A stretch of DNA of 64,000 bases from Streptomyces roseirectus (GTDB taxonomy: Bacteria > Actinomycetota > Actinomycetes > Streptomycetales > Streptomycetaceae): the NCBI RefSeq assembly GCF_014489635.1, contig NZ_CP060828.1, positions 5,450,501 to 5,514,500 of the forward strand. Direction: 5' to 3'. Below are positions 16,920 through 25,624 of this stretch, piece after piece. Made by a program: the position numbers and the translations under genes. The notes below the pieces were generated by a model that was given only the letters and a program-made list of their open reading frames with translations, did not search any database and was not told the origin of the DNA. Numbering within the stretch: position 1 is the first letter of the stretch; each line of letters starts with the position of its first letter.

Positions 16920-16961
16920 GGGCAGGGCCCGGTCGGCGCCCCTGAAGGGCCTCCTCGGCCG

Positions 16962-17426
16962 CTACAGCGTCTCCTTGGCCGCGGACACGAAGCCGGTGAT
17001 CCGCGCCCGCGTGCTGTCCCGGCGCGCGTCCATCTCGTCCCGGTCGGGTGCCTTGTGCAGCTGGTCGATGTGGTGCAGCGCCTCCCGCGCCAGCTCGACG
17101 AGCTTGTCGTCCGGCGCCACCATCTGTACCCGGAACAGCGCCTCCTGGACGACGGACCGCAGCTCGTACCCGTTCATCCGCGCCGCGGTGACCTCCTCGC
17201 CCGGCCCGTCCTCGTGTTCCCGGAACCACCGGTCCACCAGCGCCCGCCGGTAGTTGACCAGCGCCCCCGCGTAGGCGGAGTAGACGTCCATCCGCTCGGC
17301 CCGCGCGCGCTCGTCACGCGCGAACCGCTCGGTCCGCTCGGTGGCCCGCACCTGGAACCGGTGGGTGAGCCCCGCGCCGAGCAGGGTCCCCAGGACCGCT
17401 ATGAGACTCGCCGCCAACGTTTCCAC
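16962..17426 (-). CDS. Small membrane-anchored coiled-coil protein
   Basis: This 154-aa product begins with a hydrophobic helix (LAASLIAVLGTLLGAGLTHR) followed by a highly charged helical region (RATERTERFARDERARAERM) and a helical C-terminal part. It should be anchored in the membrane by its N-terminus with the body in the cytosol. I do not recognise a function; similar short proteins are common in Streptomyces. The GTG 17426 start has a weak RBS. Its start lies 13 bp after the stop of the acyl-CoA ligase, so it may be the second gene of that operon. Confidence 0.7.
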   Translation of the reverse strand: METLAASLIAVLGTLLGAGLTHRFQVRATERTERFARDERARAERMDVYSAYAGALVNYRRALVDRWFREHEDGPGEEVTAARMNGYELRSVVQEALFRVQMVAPDDKLVELAREALHHIDQLHKAPDRDEMDARRDSTRARITGFVSAAKETL

Positions 17427-17439
17427 GCCGCACAGTTGA

Positions 17440-18957
17440 TCACACCGCCTCCTCCGCGCCGCCCGCGTACCGTTCCCGCAGCTTGTACTTGAGGACCTTG
17501 CGCAGCGTCTCGTTGCGCGGCAGCGCGTCCACGACCTCCAGGCGCTCCGGCAGCTTGTGCGGCGCGAGCCCCTGTTCGCGCAGGTAGGCGACGATGCCCG
17601 CGAGGTCCAACTCGCTGTCTGCTGAGGCCGGTTCCACCACCGCGCACACCAGCTCCCCGCGCTCCGCGTCCGGCAGCCCCACCACCGCGGCCTCGCCGAT
17701 GCCCGGGTGCGCGGCGAGCAGGTACTCGATCTCCTTCGCGGAGACGTTCTCGCCCTTGCGGATGATGACGTCCTTCCGGCGCCCGGTGAGGACGAGGTGG
17801 CCGGTCCCGGTGACGTATCCGAGGTCGCCGGTGCGCAGGAACCCGTCCGCGTCGAACGCCTCGGCGGTCTGGGCGGGGTCCAGGTAGCCCTGGCAGACGG
17901 CCTCGCCGCGCAGCCGCACCTCGCCGTCGACGACGCGGATCTCCATCCCCTCGGGGGGCCTGCCCTCCGTCGTCGCCAGGTTCTCCGCCGTGTCGTCCGG
18001 CGCGCCCATCGTGATCATCGGTACCTCCGTCATCCCGTAGCCGTGGGTCAGCTGCACCTCCATCTCCCGCACCACCGCGTGGTACACCTCCGGCGGTTTC
18101 GGCGCCCCGCCGCCCGCGAGGAGGCGGAGCGTCGGGATCACCTTCGTCCCCGGCTGCTTGCGCTGCTCCGCGAGGAACATCGAGTAGAACGCCGTCGACC
18201 CGCCCGCCACCGTCACGCCGTGCCGCCGGTACTCCGCGAGCGCTTCGGGGAGGGCGAACCGCTCGAACATCACGCCCGGGAAGCCGTAGAGCAGGAGCAT
18301 CACGGTGTAGTCGGGCCCCGCGATGTGGGCGTACGGGAAGGCCATCGACCCCACGTCCGTCTCCGACAGGCGCAGTGCGTGGGCGAGGCACGCCCCGCCG
18401 GCGATGAGCGAGCGGTCTGTGTGGAGAACTCCCTTGGGGTCCGAGGTCGTTCCCGAGGTCCAGTAGATCCACCGAACGGAGTAACCGTCCCTCGGCGGGG
18501 GCGGCAGCACGGCCGGATCCCCGGCGGGCAGCGAGTCGTACGCCTCGAAGACCCCCTTCGCGCCGAGCCGCCGGGCCATCGCGCCGTGGTCGAAGTCCCG
18601 CCAGACGCCCGGCACGGCGAAGAACTCGGCCTTCGACTCGCGCAGCGCGAAGCCCACCTCGCGGTCGCGGTAGAAGGGGATCACCGGGCTCTGGACGGCG
18701 CCCAGGCGCGCGAGCGCGAAGGACAGGACGGCCGTCTCGATGCGGGTGGGGAGCTGCCAGGCGACGACCGTGCCGGGGCGCACGCCCATGCCGTACAGGC
18801 CGGCCGCCGTGCGCTCGGCGCCCTCGCGCAGCTCGCCGAAGGTCAGCGTGCGGTTCTCCTGGAGGAGGACGGGGCGGTCGGGGGTGAGGGCGGCGCGGCG
18901 GTCGAGGAGTTCCCAGAAGGTGCGGGCGGAGCTCAGGGCGTGCGCGGTGTCGGTCAC
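17440..18957 (-). CDS. AMP-forming acyl-CoA ligase (class I adenylate-forming)
   Basis: The ligase activates a carboxylate with ATP and joins it to CoA. The 505-aa protein has the P-loop WTSGTTSDPKGV, the HGYGMTEVPMIT core, the TGDLGYV motif, and the C-terminal Lys-bearing GRRKDVIIRKGENVSAKEIE; a downstream Lys (NETLRKVLKYKLRE) fits the adenylation lysine. GTG 18957 is preferred because CAGGGGGCC lies just before it; the upstream ATG 18972 has no RBS. It resembles cyclohexanecarboxylate- or medium-chain-type ligases, but the substrate cannot be told. Two palindromic operators (18975 and 19055) lie in the divergent region shared with the amidohydrolase operon. Confidence 0.88.
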   Translation of the reverse strand: MTDTAHALSSARTFWELLDRRAALTPDRPVLLQENRTLTFGELREGAERTAAGLYGMGVRPGTVVAWQLPTRIETAVLSFALARLGAVQSPVIPFYRDREVGFALRESKAEFFAVPGVWRDFDHGAMARRLGAKGVFEAYDSLPAGDPAVLPPPPRDGYSVRWIYWTSGTTSDPKGVLHTDRSLIAGGACLAHALRLSETDVGSMAFPYAHIAGPDYTVMLLLYGFPGVMFERFALPEALAEYRRHGVTVAGGSTAFYSMFLAEQRKQPGTKVIPTLRLLAGGGAPKPPEVYHAVVREMEVQLTHGYGMTEVPMITMGAPDDTAENLATTEGRPPEGMEIRVVDGEVRLRGEAVCQGYLDPAQTAEAFDADGFLRTGDLGYVTGTGHLVLTGRRKDVIIRKGENVSAKEIEYLLAAHPGIGEAAVVGLPDAERGELVCAVVEPASADSELDLAGIVAYLREQGLAPHKLPERLEVVDALPRNETLRKVLKYKLRERYAGGAEEAV

Positions 18958-18974
18958 TTCGGCCCCCTGCATGG

Positions 18975-18989
18975 CTGACGGGTCGTCAG
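18975..18989. promoter_or_regulatory. Operator O1, CTGACG-N3-CGTCAG
   Basis: Perfect 6-bp arms around GGT, only 17 bp before the GTG of the ligase. It is one of about twelve copies of this palindrome in the window. Confidence 0.7.
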
Positions 18990-19054
18990 ATCGTAGGGGT
19001 GCGCGCCTTGTCGGTCCAGGGGTGCGGGGCTAGTCTGCGCGGTGACGACCAGAT

Positions 19055-19069
19055 CTGACGGTCCATCAG
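19055..19069. promoter_or_regulatory. Operator O2, CTGACG-GTC-CATCAG
   Basis: One mismatch to the palindrome. It lies 20 bp before the amidohydrolase start, so a bound protein could block its transcription. Confidence 0.65.
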
Positions 19070-19089
19070 AAATCGGGAGTGGGGGCCTC

Positions 19090-20283
19090 ATGGGCGAACT
19101 GCCGCGCATCGTCAGCGTCGACGACCACGTGATCGAGCCGGCGCACCTCTTCGAGACCTGGCTGCCGGCCAAGTACCGCGCGCGCGGGCCGCAGCCGCTG
19201 ACCGCCGGGATCGGCGAACTGGCCTACATCGGCGGCAGGTACCAGATCACCATGGACCCGGACGGGCCGCCCGCCGACTGGTGGATCTACGAGGGCCTGA
19301 AGTTCCCCTACAAGCGCGTCATCGCCGCCGTCGGCTTCGACCGCGACGACATGACCCTGGAGGGCATCACGCGCGCGGAGATGCGCCCCGGCTGCTACGA
19401 CCCCGTCGAGCGGCTGAAGGACATGGACCTCAACCACGTCGAGGCCAGCCTGTGCTTCCCGTCGTTCCCGCGCTTTTGCGGGCAGACCTTCGCGGAGGCG
19501 CAGGACAAGGAGGTCGCCCTCGCGTGCGTGCGCGCCTACAACGACTGGATGGTCGAGGAGTGGTGCGGCGACAGCGGCGGACGGCTCATCCCGCTGTGCC
19601 TGATCCCCCTGTGGGACATCGGCCTCGCCGTCGCCGAGATCCACCGCAACGCCGCGCGCGGGGTGCGCGCGGTGACGTTCTCCGAGATCCCCACCCACCT
19701 CGGCCTGCCGTCCATCCACTCCGGCTACTGGGACCCCTTCTTCGCCGCCTGCGAGGACACCGGGACGGTCGTCAACATGCACATCGGCTCGTCCTCCCAG
19801 ATGCCCGCCGCCTCCCCGGACGCGCCCCCGGCCGTCCAGGCGTCCCTGTCCTTCAACAACGCCATGGCCTCGATGATGGACTTCCTCTTCAGCGGCGTCC
19901 TGGTGCGCTTCCCGCGCCTCAGACTCGCCTACTCCGAGGGGCAGATGGGCTGGATCCCGTACGCCCTGGAGCGTGCCGACGACGTCTGGGAGGAACACCG
20001 CGCGTGGGGCGGCGTCCGCGACCTGGTCCCCGAGCCGCCGTCGACGTACTACTACCGGCAGATCTTCTGCTGCTTCTTCCGCGACAGACACGGCGTCGCC
20101 TCCCTCGACGTCGTCGGCCGGGACAACGCCACCTTCGAGACGGACTACCCGCACGTCGACTCGACGTTCCCGCACACCAAACAGATCGCCCTGGACCACG
20201 TGAAGGGCCTCGACGACGAGACGACCTACAAGCTGATGCGCGGCAACGCGATCCGCATGCTCGGCCTGGACCTCGACAAGTAG
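19090..20283 (+). CDS. Amidohydrolase-2 family protein (metal-dependent TIM barrel)
   Basis: This 397-aa protein has the N-terminal metal site VSVDDHVIEP (Asp-X-His), a central His in NMHIGSSSQ and the conserved late Asp in ETDYPHVDSTFPHTK. The family hydrolyses or decarboxylates C-C, C-N or C-O bonds in ring-derived acids. ATG 19090 is chosen after GTGGGGGC; the in-frame ATG at 19042 lies upstream of operator O2. It opens an operon with two acyl-CoA dehydrogenases and is divergent from an acyl-CoA ligase, so a role in ring or side-chain catabolism of a CoA-linked carboxylate is likely. The substrate is unknown. Confidence 0.85.
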   Translation: MGELPRIVSVDDHVIEPAHLFETWLPAKYRARGPQPLTAGIGELAYIGGRYQITMDPDGPPADWWIYEGLKFPYKRVIAAVGFDRDDMTLEGITRAEMRPGCYDPVERLKDMDLNHVEASLCFPSFPRFCGQTFAEAQDKEVALACVRAYNDWMVEEWCGDSGGRLIPLCLIPLWDIGLAVAEIHRNAARGVRAVTFSEIPTHLGLPSIHSGYWDPFFAACEDTGTVVNMHIGSSSQMPAASPDAPPAVQASLSFNNAMASMMDFLFSGVLVRFPRLRLAYSEGQMGWIPYALERADDVWEEHRAWGGVRDLVPEPPSTYYYRQIFCCFFRDRHGVASLDVVGRDNATFETDYPHVDSTFPHTKQIALDHVKGLDDETTYKLMRGNAIRMLGLDLDK

Positions 20284-20288
20284 CCCGC

Positions 20289-21419
20289 ATGGACCTCGCG
20301 TACACGCCCGAGGAGGAGGAGTTCCGCGCGCGCCTGCGCGCGTGGCTCACGCGAACCCTGCCCCTGCTGCCGCCGAAGCCGTCCCCCGACGACTGGCCCG
20401 CCCGGCGCGCGTACGACCTCGGCTGGCAGCGCAGGCTGTACGACGCCGGGTACGCGCACGTGCACTGGGACGCCTCGCCGACCGTCCGGCTGATCTTCCT
20501 GGAGGAGACCGAGCGGGCCGGCGCGCCCTACGTGGGCGCCAACTTCGTCGGCCTCCTGCACGCGGGGCCGACGATCGCCGCCGAGGGCACGCCCGCCCAG
20601 CGGGAGCGCTGGCTGGAGCCGATCCTCAAGGGCGAGGAGGTGTGGTGCCAGGGGTTCAGCGAACCCGATGCCGGCTCCGACCTCGCCTCCCTGCGCACAC
20701 GCGCGCGGCGCGACGGCGACGTCTACCGGGTCACCGGCTCCAAGATCTGGACGTCCCACGCGGAGGTCGCCGACTGGTGCGAACTCCTCGTGCGCACCGA
20801 CCCGGACGCGCCCAGGCACCAGGGCATCACCTGGCTCGCGATGCCCATGGACGCCCCCGGCGTGACCGTGCGGCCCCTGCGCACGCTCGCCGGATCCGCC
20901 GAGTTCGCCGAGGTGTTCCTCGACGACGTGCCGGTGCCGGTCGCGAACCGGGTCGGCGCCGAGAACGACGGCTGGCGCGTCACGATGGTCACCCTCTCCT
21001 TCGAACGCGGCACCGCCTTCGCCGGCGAGGTGGTCGCCTGCCGCCGCGTGCTGGCCGAACTCGCCCGCGAGGCACACGGGAACGGCCGCTGGGACGATCC
21101 GGCCCTACGGCGCCGTCTGGGCCGCCTGGAGGCCGAGTTCCGGGCGCTGTGGCGGCTCGTCCAGTGGAACGTCGGCGAGGCCACCGAGAACGGCGTGCCC
21201 GGCGCGGGGGGCTCCGTCTTCAAACTCCGCTACTCGCACGCGCGCCAGCAGCTCTACGACGCCACCGCCGACGTCCTGGGCGACGCCGCCCTCGACCTCG
21301 ACCGGCCGTGGGTGCTGGAGCGGCTGTCGTCGCTGTCGTACACGATCGCGGCGGGGACGTCGCAGATCCAGCGAACGATCGTGGCGCAGCGGGTGCTGGG
21401 GCTGCCGAAGGGGCGGTGA
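20289..21419 (+). CDS. Acyl-CoA dehydrogenase, large subunit type
   Basis: This 376-aa FAD enzyme would introduce a trans-2,3 double bond into an acyl-CoA. It begins MDLAYTPEEEEFRARL; the central part has WCQGFSEPDAGSDLAS and KIWTSHAEVADWCELLVR, and the C-terminus SYTIAAGTSQIQRTIVAQR is the FAD/adenine-binding end. The ATG lies 5 bp after the amidohydrolase stop, so they are co-transcribed. The next gene is a shorter dehydrogenase-like protein, as in the alpha2-beta2 heteromeric FadE pairs of actinobacterial steroid catabolism. Pairing here is inferred from synteny. Confidence 0.9.
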   Translation: MDLAYTPEEEEFRARLRAWLTRTLPLLPPKPSPDDWPARRAYDLGWQRRLYDAGYAHVHWDASPTVRLIFLEETERAGAPYVGANFVGLLHAGPTIAAEGTPAQRERWLEPILKGEEVWCQGFSEPDAGSDLASLRTRARRDGDVYRVTGSKIWTSHAEVADWCELLVRTDPDAPRHQGITWLAMPMDAPGVTVRPLRTLAGSAEFAEVFLDDVPVPVANRVGAENDGWRVTMVTLSFERGTAFAGEVVACRRVLAELAREAHGNGRWDDPALRRRLGRLEAEFRALWRLVQWNVGEATENGVPGAGGSVFKLRYSHARQQLYDATADVLGDAALDLDRPWVLERLSSLSYTIAAGTSQIQRTIVAQRVLGLPKGR

Positions 21420-21467
21420 GGGCGCTGTGACGGGCTGTTTTCCGGAGGGACGCTGTCTGGAGGGGCC

Positions 21468-22349
21468 GTGCGTTTCCAGCTGACCGACGATCAGCGGGCC
21501 CTGCGCGCGGGCGTGCGTGAAGTGCTCGCCCGGCGCTTCGGCCCCGACGCGCTGCGGGCCGCCGTGGCGCGGCCCGGGCTCGACCGGGAGCTGTGGCGCG
21601 CCCTGGGGGAGGCCGGGTTCTTCGCGCTGCGCCTGCCCGAGGCGCGGGGCGGCGTCGGACTCGGGCTGCCGGAGGCCGTGCTGGCCTTCGAGGAGGCCGG
21701 GCGGGCGTCCCTGCCGGGCCCGCTGCTCGGCACGCACCTCGCGGCCGGGACGGTGCCCGGGGCGGCCGAGGGCGAGACGGTCGTCGCGGTGGTCGACGGG
21801 GCGCTCGTCGAGTGGTGGGACGAGGCGGACGTCGTCGTCGGGGAGGGCGGGGCCGGGGCCGTCCCGATGCGGTCGGTCGATCCGCTCACGCCGCTGCGCC
21901 GCGTGCCCGACGCGGTCGCGTGCACGGCCGATCCGGTCGCCGTCCTGCTCACCGCCGCCGAACAGCTCGGCACCGCCACGCGCGCGTGCGAACTCGCCGT
22001 CGGCCACGCGCGCACACGCGAGCAGTTCGGGCGCCCCATAGGCGCGTTCCAGGCGGTCCAGCACCTGTGCGCCGACCTGCTGGTCCGCACCGAGGTCGCG
22101 CGCTCGGCGGTGTACGCCGCGTCGGTCACCGGGGACGCCGCCGACGCCGCCGCAGCGCGCGTGCTCGCCGACGAGGCCGCCGCCCAGGGCGCCCGGGACT
22201 GCCTCCAGGTGTTCGGCGGGATGGGGTTCACCTGGGAGGCGGAAGTGCATCTGCTCCTCAAGCGCGCCTGGGTGCGCGCGAGGCGTTCGGGCGGGGCGGA
22301 GCAGAGCGAGGAACTGCTCGCGCGGGCGCTGCTGTCCGGTACGGACTGA
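21468..22349 (+). CDS. Short acyl-CoA dehydrogenase-like partner subunit
   Basis: This 293-aa protein starts at GTG 21468 after GAGGGGCC. It has the N-terminal helical domain (FQLTDDQRALRAGVREVLAR), a truncated middle, and the C-terminal ARTREQFGRPIGAFQAVQHL and QVFGGMGFTWEAEVHLLLKR helical region. It is about 80 aa shorter than normal acyl-CoA dehydrogenases, and the beta-domain is compressed. Small subunits of heteromeric FadE enzymes look like this. It probably forms a complex with the product of the gene 48 bp upstream. Confidence 0.85.
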   Translation: MRFQLTDDQRALRAGVREVLARRFGPDALRAAVARPGLDRELWRALGEAGFFALRLPEARGGVGLGLPEAVLAFEEAGRASLPGPLLGTHLAAGTVPGAAEGETVVAVVDGALVEWWDEADVVVGEGGAGAVPMRSVDPLTPLRRVPDAVACTADPVAVLLTAAEQLGTATRACELAVGHARTREQFGRPIGAFQAVQHLCADLLVRTEVARSAVYAASVTGDAADAAAARVLADEAAAQGARDCLQVFGGMGFTWEAEVHLLLKRAWVRARRSGGAEQSEELLARALLSGTD

Positions 22350-22806
22350 CACCCCTGTGGCCTGCCGGGACGACGGGAGCACCGCGACCGGACGGACGGA
22401 TGTCGACGATCGTGGCACGCGCCCGTGACGGAGGGTCGATACCGGGTTGTGTCCCGCGCGTGACCCGTCACGGTGCGGAGTCGGTGATCCGCTCCGGTAC
22501 CGTCGGAGGATGCGCGTGGTTCCGGTCGTGAGCCGCCCCGGTGTCGCCTGTCCGACCCCCTCGGAGGTGGGTCGCACAGTATGCCGCACGGGTACTCCTT
22601 CGCGCGGGAATATGCCCGAAGCGCTTGTTCGGGTGACGGAACGTCAACCAAGCTGTCCTGCAAGGGAATCACGTTCTGTCACGGTGCCTCTGGCCCTTGT
22701 GGGGGTCATGCGGGAAATGGCTACGATCGTGGCCCTCGTCGTCATGGTGGGCACGTCGCCGTCGTGGCGCGCGGTCATGTGTCCGCCGGTTCGGATGGTG
22801 TGAGCG
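22350..22806. other. Intergenic region with overlapping hairpins
   Basis: About 457 bp without a convincing gene. At 22605-22633 two inverted repeats share one arm: CGGG-AATATG-CCCG (22605-22618) and CCCGAA-GCGCTTG-TTCGGG (22615-22633). Only one can form at a time. The right end holds the promoter of the ATPase gene. Confidence 0.5.
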
Positions 22807-23295
22807 GTGCAGGTGCTTCAAGTGCAGCTGGAGATCCGGCCCGACCCCGCAGAGGTGGGGCGGGCCCGCAGATGGGCCTGCGCGCGCCTTGCCGGGTCGC
22901 CCTTGGCCGACGACGACGCGCTCGCCGAGACGCTGGCCCTGATCGTCTCCGAACTGGTCACCAACGCCGTCGTGCACACGGGTCGGCCGGCCGTCCTGAG
23001 CCTCTGTCTGCCCGGTGAGGCGCCCGAGGCCGCCGAGGGCGCCACGGTGCGCCTGGAGGTCGCCGACGGCAGCGAGCGGGCCCCTGTGCCGCGCTGCGCG
23101 AGCGAGGAGGCCACTGGCGGGCGCGGCCTCGCCCTCGTCGACGGGCTCGCCGACCGGTGGGGCTGGGCCGCCGAGGGGGCGGGCAAGCGGATCTGGTGCG
23201 AACTCGACCGCCCCGCGCGGGCGCAGGGGCGCTCGGTGGCGGAGTGCGGGCGGGCGCTGGGGATCTTCGAGGGGCTGGCTTTCGGGGTGGTGTGA
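22807..23295 (+). CDS. SpoIIAB/RsbW-like ATP-binding regulatory protein
   Basis: This 162-aa HATPase_c protein has the N-box LIVSELVTNAVVHTG, the G1 motif VADGSERAP and the G2 region GGRGLALVDGLADRWG. Streptomyces has dozens of such anti-sigma-kinase-like proteins. Most act by phosphorylating a STAS-type antagonist or binding a sigma factor. The GTG 22807 start has a weak RBS. No STAS or sigma gene adjoins it, so the partner is unknown. Confidence 0.85.
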   Translation: MQVLQVQLEIRPDPAEVGRARRWACARLAGSPLADDDALAETLALIVSELVTNAVVHTGRPAVLSLCLPGEAPEAAEGATVRLEVADGSERAPVPRCASEEATGGRGLALVDGLADRWGWAAEGAGKRIWCELDRPARAQGRSVAECGRALGIFEGLAFGVV

Positions 23296-23684
23296 CGCGG
23301 GGCGTCCCGCGCGCGGGTGCGCTTGCGGCCGCTTCCCGGGCGCGGAGCCGTGCCCCGCAGGGGGCCGGTGCGCCCGGACGTGCTTCTGTGCGCGCCCGGC
23401 GCGAAGCGGTCGTACATCCACAAAACCCTGTGGGGGTGTTGACGCGACGTGTCCGTTTGATCACGCTTGTGGTCAGCGATTCGCCGCGAGGGGACGGCGA
23501 GGGCTTCGGCGACGAAAGTCCTCGGCGAGTGTGGGTCGTTGATTCGGCGCCGGTTCTCTCTCAGGGCGAGAGGACGTGGGGCGGGCGCGCCGAGTCCGGA
23601 CGGCGGCGCGCGGTGCCGTGCTCGGGGCGGGCGCGGCGTGCCGCCGTCCGGAGTGCCGTGGGGCGCCGTCCAGGGCGGCGCCGG
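23296..23684. other. Intergenic region without recognised gene
   Basis: About 389 bp between the convergent ATPase and cyclase genes. The segment around 23400-23490 is less GC-rich. No terminator-like hairpin or gene stands out. Confidence 0.4.
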
Positions 23685-24611
23685 TCAGAGGATCGCCACC
23701 GGGGCCACCGGGGTGCCCGTCGCGCCGACGAACGGCTCGGGCGTCGCCGACAGCAGGAACGCGTACCGCCCGCTCTCTCCACAGGCTGTGGACAACTCCT
23801 CCAGGTTCCAGTTCTGTCCCTGGAGCATCCCCATCTCGACCAGGTCGAGCGCGTGCACCGGCAGCCACAGGTCCTCGATCTCCGGGGGGAAGATCTCGAA
23901 GGTCAGCGTGTCGTTCGCGACGGCCGCGACGTCCCGCGCGTGGAACCACTCCGGCGTCCGCACCGACAGCCCCGGTGACGGGTACGCGTACGCGTGCCGG
24001 TCCCCGGCGAGATACACCTGCACCTGACCCGTCCGCACCAGGACGACGTCGCCCGCGCGCACCCGCACACCGGCGAACTCCTCGGCCGCCGACAGGTCCT
24101 CCGGCGTCACCGCGTGCGCGCCGTCCAGCCGGTCGACGCCCCGCGCGCGGGCGACATCGAGCAGCACGCCGCGTGAGACGAGGTGCCGTACGGTCGCGAT
24201 GCCGCTGAACTCGGCGCCCCCGTGTGCGGTGACCGTGCTCGCCGGGCGCCCGTTGTAGATCCGCCCCGAGTGCGAGACGTGCGTCAGCGCGTCCCAGTGG
24301 GTGCCGGCCTGCAGTCCCATGGTCACCGCGTCGTCGCTGCACGCGACCGTGCCGGGGCCGAAGATCTCCTGGTTGATCTGCGTCATCGCGTGCAGCGGGT
24401 TGACCCGCCCGGGGATCGCCCCGGTCTGCACGCCGTCCTCCTTCAGGGGCAGCGCGAGCGGGATCCGGCGGCCGTCGCGCACCTCGGCGGCGGCCCGGCG
24501 CACGACGTCGCCGGTGATCAGGTTGAGCGTGCCGATCTCGTCGTCCGCGCCCCAACGCCCCCAGTTGTTCACCGACTTGGCGATCTCGTGGAACTCCTCC
24601 GGCAGTGCCAT
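23685..24611 (-). CDS. Cyclase-family metal-dependent hydrolase
   Basis: This 308-aa protein belongs to the kynurenine-formamidase-like cyclase family (PF04199). It has the signature GTHWDALTH with metal ligands His105, Asp107 and His111, and a conserved late His (LPVHALDLVE). The family opens or closes amide, lactone or anhydride rings. The start ATG 24611 has GGGGAGG upstream. The gene is divergent from an SDR-FadE-ADH operon with operator O3 between them, which places it in the CoA-catabolic gene set. The substrate is unknown. Confidence 0.85.
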   Translation of the reverse strand: MALPEEFHEIAKSVNNWGRWGADDEIGTLNLITGDVVRRAAAEVRDGRRIPLALPLKEDGVQTGAIPGRVNPLHAMTQINQEIFGPGTVACSDDAVTMGLQAGTHWDALTHVSHSGRIYNGRPASTVTAHGGAEFSGIATVRHLVSRGVLLDVARARGVDRLDGAHAVTPEDLSAAEEFAGVRVRAGDVVLVRTGQVQVYLAGDRHAYAYPSPGLSVRTPEWFHARDVAAVANDTLTFEIFPPEIEDLWLPVHALDLVEMGMLQGQNWNLEELSTACGESGRYAFLLSATPEPFVGATGTPVAPVAIL

Positions 24612-24660
24612 CCGGTGCCTCCCCGGGGCTTGTCCTCGGCGGTCAGCCGCGCCATAAAAT

Positions 24661-24675
24661 CTAACGGTCCGTCAG
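24661..24675. promoter_or_regulatory. Operator O3, CTAACG-GTC-CGTCAG
   Basis: One mismatch to the palindrome. It lies between the divergent cyclase (24611) and SDR (24697) genes. Confidence 0.65.
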
Positions 24676-24696
24676 AAACCGTGGAAGGGGCGGGGC

Positions 24697-25608
24697 GTGG
24701 GGAACTTCTTGGCCGGCAAGGTCGTCGCCGTCACGGGCGCGGGACGGGGCATCGGACGAGCCGTCGCGCACGCGGCGGCGGCCGAGGGCGCGAAGGTCGT
24801 CGTCAACGACTACGGCGTGGCCGTGGACGGCGCGTCGCCCACCAGCGAGGTCGCCGAGGCCGTCGTCAAGGAGATCGTCGCGGCCGGTGGCGAGGCCGTC
24901 GCCGTCGCCGACGACATCTCGACGATGGCGGGCGGGCAGCGGGTCGTCGATGTCGCCGTCGACACGTACGGGCGGCTCGACGGGGTCGTCTGCGTCGCCG
25001 GGATCCTGCGGGAGCGGATGCTGTTCAACATGACCGAGGAGGAGTGGGACCCGGTCGTCGCGACGCACCTCAAGGGCACGTTCACGGTCTTCCGGGCCGC
25101 CTCCGCCGTCATGCGCGGGCAGGGCTCCGGCGCGCTCGTGGGGTTCACCAGCGGCAACCACCAGGGGTCGGTCTCCCAGGCCAACTACAGCGCCGCGAAG
25201 GGCGGGATCATCTCGCTGGTGCGCAGTGCGGCGCTCGGCCTGCACAAGTACGGGGTGATCGCCAACGCGGTCGCGCCGGTCGCCCGGACGCGGATGTCGG
25301 CCGGGGTGCCGATGGAACTCGCGGAGATGGGGGAACCCGAGGACGTCGCCGCGATGGTGATTTTCCTTTTGTCGGATCGCGCACGGGACCTGTGGATAAC
25401 CGGCCAGGTCTACACGGTCGCCGGTGCCAAGATTGCGGTGTGGGCACAGCCGAGGGAAGTGCGGGCGGCGTTTTCCGAGGCGGGCTGGACCCCTGAGCGG
25501 ATCGCCGAGGTGCTGCCGGGGAGCGTGGGGACGGAACCGATGCCGATGCTGGAGAAACTGGCGGAGATGAGGAGAGCGGCCGCGGAGGGAAAACGGCCCA
25601 ACGCGTGA
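24697..25608 (+). CDS. SDR-family 3-hydroxyacyl-CoA dehydrogenase-like protein
   Basis: This 303-aa NAD(P)-dependent reductase has TGAGRGIG (Rossmann, residues about 13-20), the NAG-like VAGILRERM, and the catalytic pair YSAAK. The long loop NDYGVAVDGASPTSE and an extended C-terminus resemble the peroxisomal multifunctional-enzyme-2 type SDRs, which oxidise 3-hydroxyacyl-CoAs. The GTG 24697 start has RBS GGAAGGGG. It is followed within 17 bp by an acyl-CoA dehydrogenase and then an alcohol dehydrogenase, forming an operon under operator O3. Confidence 0.88.
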   Translation: MGNFLAGKVVAVTGAGRGIGRAVAHAAAAEGAKVVVNDYGVAVDGASPTSEVAEAVVKEIVAAGGEAVAVADDISTMAGGQRVVDVAVDTYGRLDGVVCVAGILRERMLFNMTEEEWDPVVATHLKGTFTVFRAASAVMRGQGSGALVGFTSGNHQGSVSQANYSAAKGGIISLVRSAALGLHKYGVIANAVAPVARTRMSAGVPMELAEMGEPEDVAAMVIFLLSDRARDLWITGQVYTVAGAKIAVWAQPREVRAAFSEAGWTPERIAEVLPGSVGTEPMPMLEKLAEMRRAAAEGKRPNA

Positions 25609-25624
25609 GGGGAAGGGAGGGACC

